Assembly (NCBI GenBank): GCA_964017155.1
Contig: OZ024860.1
Coordinates: 53,252,056 to 53,316,055, forward strand
DNA length: 64,000 nucleotides
Direction: 5' to 3'
Source: Oasisia sp. SBJ-2009
Lineage: Eukaryota; Annelida; Polychaeta; Sabellida; Siboglinidae
Part shown: positions 1-10,121 of the stretch, one piece after another
Layout of the letters: the number at the start of each line of letters is the position of its first letter
How positions within the stretch are numbered: the stretch's first letter is position 1
Translations under genes and position numbers: made by a program
The notes under the pieces: generated by a model
What the model was told of the DNA's origin: nothing
Databases searched by the model: none
Seen by the model: the letters and a program-made list of their open reading frames with translations, nothing else

Positions 1-358
1 CGTAGACGGATCGGACTTTGTCGTCGTTTTCCTCGATTTCTGCAACTATCACCATGTTAAGGTCGCCAAATGCCTCGTCACCTCATCTAGCTAGTGGTTC
101 CTTATTACTCCCGCCGTATACCCTCCGGTCGGCACGGAATTATGTTGAAAAGAATGTAGACAGACATTTACGTTTCCCCAACTGATCCCCCATAGACGGA
201 TGGGACTTTGTCGTTTTCCTCGATTTTCCGAAAGTTGGCAAAATGACGCGTACGGCCATTGGGCTTCCTCGAGAGAGTCGTATTTACTCCCCGTGCGCAA
301 CACACGCCCGAGAAGACCGACCGGCGCGTCGAACTTTGCCGTTTTTCTCGATTCGCAG
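1..358. repeat. Partial 190 bp unit and one 179 bp unit
   Basis: Positions 1-179 are a 190 bp unit missing its first 11 bases at the window edge. Positions 180-358 are a 179 bp unit whose head carries CCCCCATAGACGG instead of CCCCCGTAGACGG, a variant also present at 1911. The 179 bp unit ends with a second partial copy of the head tract (CTTTGCCGTTTTTCTCGATT), so the head is partly duplicated inside it. Confidence 0.9.
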
Positions 359-770
359 AACTGATCCCCCGTAGACGGATAGGACTTAGTCGTTTTTCTC
401 GATTTGTTTACAAAAGTTGGCAAACGACGCGCCCTGTCGGTCATTCGTCTACATGCACAAGTTATCTCTACCGTCGTCGAGTCCGTCTTTCCCGTGTCTC
501 TTCCTCCGCCGGCCCTGGCCAGGCCCGGCCTGGCCGCGCTGGGCCCGGCTGGAGCGGACCGCATTTCGCCGCGCGGCCGGGCCGCGCCGGGCCGGGCCGG
601 GGCGCGCCGGGCAGTTACCGGCGCCCTGCCGGGCTTCGGAAGGCGACCGGCGGCAAGGCTTCGGCGCACACGACCGGCCGGGTTTCGGCATGCGACCGGC
701 GGCCGGGCTTCGGAACGCGACCAGGCTTCGGCGCACACGACCGGGCCAGGTTTCGGCACGCCGCTTGCTC
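359..770. repeat. 412 bp GC-rich unit with G-run cluster and six short subrepeats
   Basis: Starts with the shared head, then an ACAAAAGTTGGCAAACGACG tail, then a long GC-rich core. The core has five runs of three or more G at 579-611, separated by 7, 2, 2 and 6 bases, and a GGCGCGCC site at 601-608. Six short subrepeats follow, each starting GGYTTCGG, at 632, 657, 681, 706, 724 and 749 (spacing 25, 24, 25, 18, 25 bp). The long open frames across this unit on both strands are alanine, arginine, glycine and proline-rich, as expected from GC-rich repeat DNA, and are not supported as genes. Confidence 0.92.
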
Positions 771-1910
771 AACTGATCCCCCGTAGACGGATCGGACTTT
801 GTCGTCGTTTTCCTCGATTTCTCCAACTATCACCCTGTTAAGGTCGCCAAATGCCTCGTCACCTCATCTAGCTAGTGGTTCCTTATTACTCCCGCCGTAT
901 ACCCTCCGGTCGGCACGGAATTATGTTGAAAAGAATGTAGACAGACATTTACGTTTCCCCAACTGATCCCCCGTAGACGGATCGGACTTTGTCGTCGTTT
1001 TCCTCGATTTCTCCAACTATCACCCTGTTAAGGTCGCCAAATGCCTCGTCTCCTCATCTAGTTAGTGGTTCCTTATTACTCCCGCCGTTTACCCGCCGGT
1101 CGGTACGGAATTATGTTGAAAAGAATGTAGACAGACATTTACGCTTCCCCAACTGATCCCCCGTAGACGGATCGGACTTTCTCGTCGTTTTCCTCGATTT
1201 CTCCAACTATCACTCTGTTAAGGTCGCCAAATGCCTCGTCACCTCATCTAGTTAGTGGTTCCTCATTACTCCCACCGTTTACCCGCCGGTCGGTACGGAA
1301 TTCTGTTGAAAAGAATGTAGACAGACATTTACGTTTCCCCAACTGATCCCCCGTAGACGGATCGGACTTTGTCGTCGTTTTCCTCGATTTCTCCAACTAT
1401 CACCCTGTTAAGGTCGCCAAATGCCTCGTCTCCTCATCTAGTTAGTGGTTCCTTATTACTCCCGCCGTTTACCCGCCGGTCGGTACGGAATTCTGTTGAA
1501 AAGAATGTAGACAGACATTTTCGTTTCCCCAACTGATCCCCCGTAGACGGATCGGACTTTGTCGTCGTTTTCCTCGATTTCTCCAACTATCACCCTGTTA
1601 AGGTCGCCAAATGCCTCGTCACCTCATCTAGTTAGTGGTTCCTTATTACTCCCACCGTTTACCCGCCGGTCGGTACGGAATTATGTTGAAAAGAATGTAG
1701 ACAGACATTTACGCTTCCCCAACTGATCCCCCGTAGACGGATCGGACTTTGTCGTCGTTTTCCTCGATTTCTGCAACTATCACCATGTTAAGGTCGCCAA
1801 ATGCCTCGTCACCTCATCTAGCTAGTGGTTCCTTATTACTCCCGCCGTATACCCTCCGGTCGGCACGGAATTATGTTGAAAAGAATGTAGACAGACATTT
1901 ACGTTTCCCC
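771..1910. repeat. Six 190 bp units
   Basis: Heads at 771, 961, 1151, 1341, 1531 and 1721, exactly 190 bp apart with no indel. The tail runs through CTCCAACTATCACCCTG, GGTCGCCAAATGCCTCGTC, CTAGTTAGTGGTTCC, CCGGTCGGTACGGAATT and AGAATGTAGACAGACATTT. Neighbouring units differ at fixed variable sites (CACCTC or CTCCTC; CTAGCTAG or CTAGTTAG; ATTATG or ATTCTG), so individual units can be told apart and followed into later copies. Confidence 0.93.
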
Positions 1911-2089
1911 AACTGATCCCCCATAGACGGATGGGACTTTGTCGTTTTCCTCGATTTTCCGAAAGTTGGCAAAATGACGCGTACGGCCATTGGGCTTCCT
2001 CGAGAGAGTCGTATTTACTCCCCGTGCGCAACACACGCCCGAGAAGACCGACCGGCGCGTCGAACTTTGCCGTTTTTCTCGATTCGCAG
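1911..2089. repeat. 179 bp unit
   Basis: Equivalent of 180-358 at offset 1,731, with the same CCCCCATAGACGG variant in the head. Confidence 0.9.
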
Positions 2090-2501
2090 AACTGATCCCC
2101 CGTAGACGGATAGGACTTAGTCGTTTTTCTCGATTTGTTTACAAAAGTTGGCAAACGACGCGCCCTGTCGGTCATTCGTCTACATGCACAAGTTATCTCT
2201 ACCGTCGTCGAGTCCGTCTTTCCCGTGTCTCTTCCTCCGCCGGCCCTGGCCAGGCCCGGCCTGGCCGCGCTGGGCCCGGCTGGAGCGGACCGCATTTCGC
2301 CGCGCGGCCGGGCCGCGCCGGGCCGGGCCGGGGCGCGCCGGGCAGTTACCGGCGCCCTGCCGGGCTTCGGAAGGCGACCGGCGGCAAGGCTTCGGCGCAC
2401 ACGACCGGCCGGGTTTCGGCATGCGACCGGCGGCCGGGCTTCGGAACGCGACCAGGCTTCGGCGCACACGACCGGGCCAGGTTTCGGCACGCCGCTTGCT
2501 C
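2090..2501. repeat. 412 bp GC-rich unit
   Basis: Equivalent of 359-770 at offset 1,731. The G-run cluster is at 2310-2342. It shares with 359-770 the base changes GAGCGGACCGCATTTCG, where the other full units read GACCGGACCGCACTTCG, so these two copies form a local subtype. Confidence 0.92.
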
Positions 2502-3831
2502 AACTGATCCCCCGTAGACGGATCGGACTTTGTCGTCGTTTTCCTCGATTTCTCCAACTATCACCCTGTTAAGGTCGCCAAATGCCTCGTCACCTCATCT
2601 AGCTAGTGGTTCCTTATTACTCCCGCCGTATACCCTCCGGTCGGCACGGAATTATGTTGAAAAGAATGTAGACAGACATTTACGTTTCCCCAACTGATCC
2701 CCCGTAGACGGATCGGACTTTGTCGTCGTTTTCCTCGATTTCTCCAACTATCACCCTGTTAAGGTCGCCAAATGCCTCGTCTCCTCATCTAGTTAGTGGT
2801 TCCTTATTACTCCCGCCGTTTACCCGCCGGTCGGTACGGAATTATGTTGAAAAGAATGTAGACAGACATTTACGCTTCCCCAACTGATCCCCCGTAGACG
2901 GATCGGACTTTCTCGTCGTTTTCCTCGATTTCTCCAACTATCACTCTGTTAAGGTCGCCAAATGCCTCGTCACCTCATCTAGTTAGTGGTTCCTCATTAC
3001 TCCCACCGTTTACCCGCCGGTCGGTACGGAATTCTGTTGAAAAGAATGTAGACAGACATTTACGTTTCCCCAACTGATCCCCCGTAGACGGATCGGACTT
3101 TGTCGTCGTTTTCCTCGATTTCTCCAACTATCACCCTGTTAAGGTCGCCAAATGCCTCGTCTCCTCATCTAGTTAGTGGTTCCTTATTACTCCCGCCGTT
3201 TACCCGCCGGTCGGTACGGAATTCTGTTGAAAAGAATGTAGACAGACATTTTCGTTTCCCCAACTGATCCCCCGTAGACGGATCGGACTTTGTCGTCGTT
3301 TTCCTCGATTTCTCCAACTATCACCCTGTTAAGGTCGCCAAATGCCTCGTCTCCTCATCTAGCTAGTGGTTCCTTATTACTCCCGCCGTTTACCCACCGG
3401 TCGGCACGGAATTCTGTTGAAAAGAATGTAGACAGACGTTTACGCTTCCCCAACTGATCCCCCGTAGACGGATCGGACTTTGTCGTCGTTTTCCTCGATT
3501 TCTCCAACTATCACCCTGTTAAGGTCACCAAATGCCTCGTCACCTCATCTAGTTAGTGGTTCCTTATTACTCCCACCGTTTACCCGCCGGTCGGTACGGA
3601 ATTATGTTGAAAAGAATGTACACAGACATTTACGCTTCCCCAACTGATCCCCCGTAGACGGATTGGACTTTGTCGTCGTTTTCCTCGATTTCTGCAACTA
3701 TCACCCTCTTAAGGTCGCTAAATGCCTCGTCACCTTATCTAGTTAGTGGTTCCTTATTACTCCCACCGTTTAACCGCCGGTCGGTACGGAATTATGTTGA
3801 AAAGAATGTAGACAGACATTTACGCTTCCCC
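2502..3831. repeat. Seven 190 bp units
   Basis: Heads at 2502, 2692, 2882, 3072, 3262, 3452 and 3642. No indels. The sixth unit carries AAGGTCACC and the seventh AAGGTCGCT. These marks recur at the same places in the next 3,810 bp copy, so the seven units form a fixed series and are not random neighbours. Confidence 0.93.
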
Positions 3832-4037
3832 AACTGATCCCCCGTAGACGGATGGGACTTTGTCGTTTTTCTCAGTTTTTCTGACTATCACCCTGTTTAG
3901 GTCGCCAAATGCCTCGATCGTCGTCTAATGATTTTAAATTAGTGGTTCCTTATTACTCCCGCAGTTTACCCACCGGTCGGCACGGCACGGCACGGAACTT
4001 TGTTGAAACAGGTTTAAACAGAAATTCTCGTTTCCCC
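3832..4037. repeat. 206 bp unit with GGCAC triplication
   Basis: A variant of the 190 bp unit. Its head reads TTTTTCTCAGTTTTTCTGAC, its middle TCGTCTAATGATTTTAAATT, and it contains GGCAC three times in a row at about 3979-3993. It ends with GTTGAAACAGG and TTTAAACAGAAATTCTCG instead of the usual 3' end. Confidence 0.9.
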
Positions 4038-4395
4038 AACTGATCCCCCGTAGACGGATGGGACTTTGTCGTTTTCCTCGATTTTCCGAAAGTTGGCAAA
4101 ATGACGCGTACGGCCATTGGGCTTCCTCGAGAGAGTCGTATTTACTCCCCGTGCGCGACACACGCTCGAGAAGACCGACCGGCGCGTCGAAGTTTGCCGT
4201 TTTTCTCGATTCGCAGAACTGATGCCATGTAGACGGATAGGACTTAGTCGTTTTCCTCGATTTTCCGAAAGTTGGCCATATGACGCGCACAACCATTGCG
4301 TTTCCTCGAGAGAGTCGTAGTGACTGCCCGTGCGCGACAAACGCCCGAGAAGACCGACCGGCGCGTCGAACTTTGCCGTTTTTCTCGATTCGCAG
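4038..4395. repeat. Two diverged 179 bp units
   Basis: Heads at 4038 and 4217. The second is unusual, with CTGATGCCATGTAGACGG in the head and GACTGCCCGTGCGCGACA instead of TACTCCCCGTGCGCAACA. The two therefore differ from each other more than either differs from its counterpart in the next higher-order copy, as expected when a multi-unit block is the unit of amplification. Confidence 0.9.
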
Positions 4396-4778
4396 AACTG
4401 ATCCCCCGTAGACGGATAGGACTTTGTCGTTTTTCTCGATTTGTTTCCAAAATTTGGCAAAATGACGCGCCCGGTCGGTCATTCGTCTACATCCACAAGT
4501 GATCTCTACCGTCGTCGAGGCCGTCTTTCCCGTATCTCTCCCTCCGCTGGGCCTGGCCGGACCGGACCGCACTTCGCCGCGCGGCCGGGCCGCGCCGGGC
4601 CGGGCCGGGGCGCGCCGGGCAGTTACCGGCGCCCTGCCGGGCTTCGGAACGCGACCGGCGGCAAGGCTTCGGCGCACACGACCGGCCGGGTTTCGGCATG
4701 CGACCGGCGGCCGGGCTTCGGAACGCGACCAGGCTTCGGCGCACACGACCGGGCCAGGTTTCGGCACGCCGCTTGCTC
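4396..4778. repeat. 383 bp GC-rich unit
   Basis: The same plan as the 412 bp unit but 29 bp shorter, because the GGCCC/CCGGG-rich stretch before the G-run cluster is shortened. The G-run cluster is at 4587-4619 and the GGCGCGCC site at 4609-4616. The tail before the core reads CCAAAATTTGGCAAAATGAC, which separates it from the 412 bp type. Confidence 0.92.
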
Positions 4779-5147
4779 AACTGATCCCCCGTAGACGGAT
4801 CGGACTTTGTCGTCGTTTTCCTCGATTTCTCCAACTATCACCCTGTTAAGGTCGCCAAATGCCTCGTCACCTCATCTAGCTAGTGGTTCCTTATTACTCC
4901 CGCCGTATATCCTCCGGTCGGCACGGAATTATGTTGAAAAGAATGTAGACAGACATTTACGTTTCCCCAACTGATCCCCCGTAGACGGATGGGACTTTGT
5001 CGTTTTCCTAAATTTTCCGAAAGTTGGCAAAATGACGCGTACGGCCATTGGGCTTCCTCGAGAGAGTCGTATTTACTCCCCGTGCGCAACACACGCCCGA
5101 GAAGACCGACCGGCGCGTCGAACTTTGCCGTTTTTCTCGATTCGCAG
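4779..5147. repeat. 190 bp plus 179 bp unit pair
   Basis: A 190 bp unit at 4779-4968 (variant CCGTATATCCTCCGG) and a 179 bp unit at 4969-5147 (variant TTTTCCTAAATTTTCC in place of TTTTCCTCGATTTTCC). Both variants recur together at 8589-8957. Confidence 0.9.
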
Positions 5148-5530
5148 AACTGATCCCCCGTAGACGGATAGGACTTTGTCGTTTTTCTCGATTTGTTTCC
5201 AAAATTTGGCAAAATGACGCGCCCGGTCGGTCATTCGTCTACATCCACAAGTGATCTCTACCGTCGTCGAGGCCGTCTTTCCCGTCTCTCTCCCTCCGCT
5301 GGGCCTGGCCGGACCGGACCGCACTTCGCCGCGCGGCCGGGCCGCGCCGGGCCGGGCCGGGGCGCGCCGGGCAGTTACCGGCGCCCTGCCGGGCTTCGGA
5401 ACGCGACCGGCGGCAAGGCTTCGGCGCACACGACCGGCCGGGTTTCGGCATGCGACCGGCGGCCGGGCTTCGGAACGCGACCAGGCTTCGGCGCACACGA
5501 GCGGGCCAGGTTTCGGCACGCCGCTTGCTC
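5148..5530. repeat. 383 bp GC-rich unit
   Basis: Same structure as 4396-4778. G-run cluster at 5339-5371. A C-to-G change gives CACACGAGCGGGCC near its 3' end, a mark shared with 8958-9340. Confidence 0.92.
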
Positions 5531-5899
5531 AACTGATCCCCCGTAGACGGATCGGACTTTGTCGTCGTTTTCCTCGATTTCTCCAACTATCACCCTGTTA
5601 AGGTCGCCAAATGCCTCGTCACCTCATCTAGCTAGTGGTTCCTTATTACTCCCGCCGTATACCCTCCGGTCGGCACGGAATTCTGTTGAAAAGAATGTAG
5701 ACAGACATTTACGTTTCCCCAACTGATCCCCCGTAGACGGATGGGACTTTGTCGTTTTCCTCGATTTTCCGAAAGTTGGCAAAATGACGCGTACGGCCAT
5801 TGGGCTTCCTCGAGAGAGTCGTATTTACTCCCCGTGCGCAACACACGCCCGAGAAGACCGACCGGCGCGTCGAACTTTGCCGTTTTTCTCGATTCGCAG
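5531..5899. repeat. 190 bp plus 179 bp unit pair
   Basis: A 190 bp unit at 5531-5720 and a 179 bp unit at 5721-5899. The pair leads into the 412 bp unit, mirroring the pair that leads into the 383 bp unit. Confidence 0.9.
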
Positions 5900-6311
5900 A
5901 ACTGATCCCCCGTAGACGGATAGGACTTTGTCGTTTTTCTCGATTTGTTTACAAAAGTTGGCAAACGACGCGCCCTGTCGGTCATTCGTCTACATGCACA
6001 AGTGATCTCTACCGTCGTCGAGTCCGTCTTTCCCGTGTCTCTTCCTCCGCCGGCCCTGGCCGGGCCCGGCCTGGCCGCGCTGGGCCCGGCTGGACCGGAC
6101 CGCACTTCGCCGCGCGGCCGGGCCGCGCCGGGCCGGGCCGGGGCGCGCCGGGCAGTTACCGGCGCCCTGCCGGGCTTCGGAAGGCGACCGGCGGCAAGGC
6201 TTCGGCGCACACGACCGGCCGGGTTTCGGCATGCGACCGGCGGCCGGGCTTCGGAACGCGACCAGGCTTCGGCGCACACGACCGGGCCAGGTTTCGGCAC
6301 GCCGCTTGCTC
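5900..6311. repeat. 412 bp GC-rich unit
   Basis: Same plan as 359-770, with the GACCGGACCGCACTTCG subtype. G-run cluster at 6120-6152. It closes the first 3,810 bp repeat. Confidence 0.92.
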
Positions 6312-7641
6312 AACTGATCCCCCGTAGACGGATCGGACTTTGTCGTCGTTTTCCTCGATTTCTCCAACTATCACCCTGTTAAGGTCGCCAAATGCCTCGT
6401 CACCTCATCTAGCTAGTGGTTCCTTATTACTCCCGCCGTATACCCTCCGGTCGGCACGGAATAATGTTGAAAAGAATGTAGACAGACATTTACGTTTCCC
6501 CAACTGATCCCCCGTAGACGGATCGGACTTTGTCGTCGTTTTCCTCGATTTCTCCAACTATCACCCTGTTAAGGTCGCCAAATGCCTCGTCTCCTCATCT
6601 AGTTAGTGGTTCCTTATTACTCCCGCCGTTTACCCGCCGGTCGGTACGGAATTATGTTGAAAAGAATGTAGACAGACATTTACGCTTCCCCAACTGATCC
6701 CCCGTAGACGGATCGGACTTTGTCGTCGTTTTCCTCGATTTCTCCAACTATCACCCTGTTAAGGTCGCCAAATGCCTCGTCACCTCATCTAGTTAGTGGT
6801 TCCTCATTACTCCCACCGTTTACCCGCCGGTCGGTACGGAATTCTGTTGAAAAGAATGTAGACAGACATTTACGTTTCCCCAACTGATCCCCCGTAGACG
6901 GATCGGACTTTGTCGTCGTTTTCCTCGATTTCTCCAACTATCACCCTGTTAAGGTCGCCAAATGCCTCGTCTCCTCATCTAGTTAGTGGTTCCTTATTAC
7001 TCCCGCCGTTTACCCGCCGGTCGGTACGGAATTCTGTTGAAAAGAATGTAGACAGACATTTTCGTTTCCCCAACTGATCCCCCGTAGACGGATCGGACTT
7101 TGTCGTCGTTTTCCTCGATTTCTCCAACTATCACCCTGTTAAGGTCGCCAAATGCCTCGTCTCCTCATCTAGCTAGTGGTTCCTTATTACTCCCGCCGTT
7201 TACCCACCGGTCGGCACGGAATTCTGTTGAAAAGAATGTAGACAGACATTTACGCTTCCCCAACTGATCCCCCGTAGACGGATCGGACTTTGTCGTCGTT
7301 TTCCTCGATTTCTCCAACTATCACCCTGTTAAGGTCACCAAATGCCTCGTCACCTCATCTAGTTAGTGGTTCCTTATTACTCCCACCGTTTACCCGCCGG
7401 TCGGTACGGAATTATGTTGAAAAGAATGTAGACAGACATTTACGCTTCCCCAACTGATCCCCCGTAGACGGATCGGCCTTTGTCGTCGTTTTCCTCGATT
7501 TCTGCAACTATCACCCTCTAAAGGTCGCTAAATGCCTCGTCACCTTATCTAGTTAGTGGTTCCTTATTACTCCCACCGTTTACCCGCCGGTCGGTACGGA
7601 ATTATGTTGAAAAGAATGTAGACAGACATTTACGCTTCCCC
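6312..7641. repeat. Seven 190 bp units
   Basis: Heads at 6312, 6502, 6692, 6882, 7072, 7262 and 7452. The unit-specific marks line up one-to-one with 2502-3831 at offset 3,810 bp. Confidence 0.93.
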
Positions 7642-8205
7642 AACTGATCCCCCGTAGACGGATGGGACTTTGTCGTTTTTCTCAGTTTTTCTGACTATCA
7701 CCCTGTTAAGGTCGCCAAATGCCTCGCTCGTCGTCTAATGATTTTAAATTAGTGGTTCCTTATTACTCCCGCAGTTTACCCACCGGTCGGCACGGCACGG
7801 CACGGAACTTTGTTGAAACAGGTTTAAACAGAAATTCTCGTTTCCCCAACTGATCCCCCGTAGACGGATGGGACTTTGTCGTTTTCCTCGATTTTCCGAA
7901 AGTTGGCAAAATGACGCGTACGGCCATTGGGCTTCCTCGAGAGAGTCGTATTTACTCCCCGTGCGCGACACACGCTCGAGAAGACCGACCGGCGCGTCGA
8001 AGTTTGCCGTTTTTCTCGATTCGCAGAACTGATGCCATGTAGACGGATAGGACTTAGTCGTTTTCCTCGATTTTCCGAAAGTTGGCCATATGACGCGCAC
8101 AACCATTGCGTTTCCTCGAGAGAGTCGTAGTGACTGCCCGTGCGCGACAAACGCCCGAGAAGACCGACCGGCGCGTCGAACTTTGCCGTTTTTCTCGATT
8201 CGCAG
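7642..8205. repeat. 206 bp unit and two 179 bp units
   Basis: 206 bp at 7642-7847 (GGCAC triplication), then 179 bp units at 7848 and 8027. Counterparts of 3832-4395 with only a few substitutions. Confidence 0.9.
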
Positions 8206-8588
8206 AACTGATCCCCCGTAGACGGATAGGACTTTGTCGTTTTTCTCGATTTGTTTCCAAAATTTGGCAAAATGACGCGCCCGGTCGGTCATTCGTCTAC
8301 ATCCACAAGTGATCTCTACCGTCGTCGAGGCCGTCTTTCCCGTCTCTCTCCCTCCACTGGGCCTGGCCGGACCGGACCGCACTTCGCCGCGCGGCCGGGC
8401 CGCGCCGGGCCGGGCCGGGGCGCGCCGGGCAGTTACCGGCGCCCTGCCGGGCTTCGGAACGCGACCGGCGGCAAGGCTTCGGCACACACGACCGGCCGGG
8501 TTTCGGCATGCGACCGGCGGCCGGGCTTCGGAACGCGACCAGGCTTCGGCGCACACGACCGGGCCAGGTTTCGGCACGCCGCTTGCTC
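8206..8588. repeat. 383 bp GC-rich unit
   Basis: G-run cluster at 8397-8429. Private changes include CCTCCACTGGGCC (others CCTCCGCTGGGCC) and TTCGGCACACACG (others TTCGGCGCACACG). Confidence 0.92.
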
Positions 8589-9709
8589 AACTGATCCCCC
8601 GTAGACGGATCGGACTTTGTCGTCGTTTTCCTCGATTTCTCCAACTATCACCCTGTTAAGGTCGCCAAATGCCTCGTCACCTCATCTAGCTAGTGGTTCC
8701 TTATTACTCCCGCCGTATATCCTCCGGTCGGCACGGAATTCTGTTGAAAAGAATGTAGACAGACATTTACGTTTCCCCAACTGATCCCCCGTAGACGGAT
8801 GGGACTTTGTCGTTTTCCTAAATTTTCCGAAAGTTGGCAAAATGACGCGTACGGCCATTGGGCTTCCTCGAGAGAGTCGTATTTACTCCCCGTGCGCAAC
8901 ACACGCCCGAGAAGACCGACCGGCGCGTCGAACTTTGCCGTTTTTCTCGATTCGCAGAACTGATCCCCCGTAGACGGATAGGACTTTGTCGTTTTTCTCG
9001 ATTTGTTTCCAAAATTTGGCAAAATGACGCGCCCGGTCGGTCATTCGTCTACATCCACAAGTGATCTCTACCGTCGTCGAGGCCGTCTTTCCCGTCTCTC
9101 TCCCTCCGCTGGGCCTGGCCGGACCGGACCGCACTTCGCCGCGCGGCCGGGCCGCGCCGGGCCGGGCCGGGGCGCGCCGGGCAGTTACCGGCGCCCTGCC
9201 GGGCTTCGGAACGCGACCGGCGGCAAGGCTTCGGCGCACACGACCGGCCGGGTTTCGGCATGCGACCGGCGGCCGGGCTTCGGAACGCGACCAGGCTTCG
9301 GCGCACACGAGCGGGCCAGGTTTCGGCACGCCGCTTGCTCAACTGATCCCCCGTAGACGGATCGGACTTTGTCGTCGTTTTCCTCGATTTCTCCAACTAT
9401 CACCCTGTTAAGGTCGCCAAATGCCTCGTCACCTCATCTAGCTAGTGGTTCCTTATTACTCCCGCCGTATACCCTCCGGTCGGCACGGAATTCTGTTGAA
9501 AAGAATGTAGACAGACATTTACGTTTCCCCAACTGATCCCCCGTAGACGGATGGGACTTTGTCGTTTTCCTCGATTTTCCGAAAGTTGGCAAAATGACGC
9601 GTACGGCCATTGGGCTTCCTCGAGAGAGTCGTATTTACTCCCCGTGCGCAACACACGCCCGAGAAGACCGACCGGCGCGTCGAACTTTGCCGTTTTTCTC
9701 GATTCGCAG
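8589..9709. repeat. 190-179-383-190-179 block
   Basis: 190 at 8589, 179 at 8779, 383 GC-rich at 8958-9340 (G-run cluster 9149-9181), 190 at 9341, 179 at 9531. Counterpart of 4779-5899 at offset 3,810 bp. A 752 bp section of this block is what copy 3 of the higher-order repeat lacks. Confidence 0.91.
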
Positions 9710-10121
9710 AACTGATCCCCCGTAGACGGATAGGACTTAGTCGTTTTTCTCGATTTGTTTACAAAAGTTGGCAAACGACGCGCCCTGTCGGTCATTCGTC
9801 TACATGCACAAGTGATCTCTACCGTCGTCGAGTCCGTCTTTCCCGTGTCTCTTCCTCCGCCGGCCCTGGCCGGGCCCGGCCTGGCCGCGCTGGGCCCGGC
9901 TGGACCGGACCGCACTTCGCCGCGCGGCCGGGCCGCGCCGGGCCGGGCCGGGGCGCGCCGGGCAGTTACCGGCGCCCTGCCGGGCTTCGGAAGGCGACCG
10001 GCGGCAAGGCTTCGGCGCACACGACCGGCCGGGTTTCGGCATGCGACCGGCGGCCGGGCTTTGGAACGCGACCAGGCTTCGGCGCACACGACCGGGCCAG
10101 GTTTCGGCACGCCGCTTGCTC
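9710..10121. repeat. 412 bp GC-rich unit
   Basis: G-run cluster at 9930-9962. Private change GGCTTTGGAACGCG at about 10058 where other copies have GGCTTCGGAACGCG. Confidence 0.92.

Larger units (their letters stand above)
1..3341. repeat. 1,731 bp higher-order tandem duplication in array A
   Basis: Positions 1 to about 1610 match 1732 to about 3341 at a constant offset of 1,731 bp. The period is one 179 bp unit, one 412 bp GC-rich unit and six 190 bp units (179 + 412 + 1140). A diagnostic variant in the 190 bp unit, CTGCAACTATCACCATG, occurs at about 40 and again at about 1771. The match ends near 3341, where the second copy changes to variants typical of the 3,810 bp repeat. The left copy is cut by the window edge. 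Confidence 0.9.
2502..6311. repeat. 3,810 bp higher-order repeat, copy 1
   Basis: Unit order by head starts: seven 190 bp units (2502-3831), 206 (3832), 179 (4038), 179 (4217), 383 (4396), 190 (4779), 179 (4969), 383 (5148), 190 (5531), 179 (5721), 412 (5900). The lengths add to 3,810 bp. The next copy starts at 6312 with the same order. Differences between copies are scattered single-base changes, which indicates recent amplification or homogenisation. Confidence 0.93.
6312..10121. repeat. 3,810 bp higher-order repeat, copy 2
   Basis: Same unit order and lengths as copy 1: 190 x7, 206 at 7642, 179 at 7848 and 8027, 383 at 8206, 190 at 8589, 179 at 8779, 383 at 8958, 190 at 9341, 179 at 9531, 412 at 9710. 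Only scattered substitutions separate it from copy 1, for example in the 190 bp unit at about 7518, where the CTGTTAAGG motif reads CTCTAAAGG (copy 1 CTCTTAAGG). Confidence 0.93.

Noticed and set aside
632..770. CENP-B box (TTCGNNNNANNCGGG) in the GC-rich subrepeats
   Set aside because: TTCGGAACGCGACC and TTCGGCATGCGACC look similar at first but lack the required A and the CGGG at the proper positions.
91..841. Overlapping open frames of 72-222 codons on both strands across the GC-rich units
   Set aside because: High GC content lowers stop frequency in all frames. Products are alanine, arginine, proline and glycine-rich, and several frames are open at once. Typical of GC-rich repeats, not genes.
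861..895. tRNA-like B box near TAGTGGTTCCTTATTAC in the 190 bp unit
   Set aside because: Only GGTTC matches; the rest of the B box and any A box or cloverleaf are missing.
3934..4767. Open frame of 277 codons on the minus strand, repeated at 7744-8577 and 11364-12197
   Set aside because: It crosses several different repeat modules and the GC-rich core, is arginine-rich with recurring KSRKTTK-like segments that mirror the tandem units, has overlapping open frames on both strands, and recurs only because the 3,810 bp repeat recurs. No recognisable domain.
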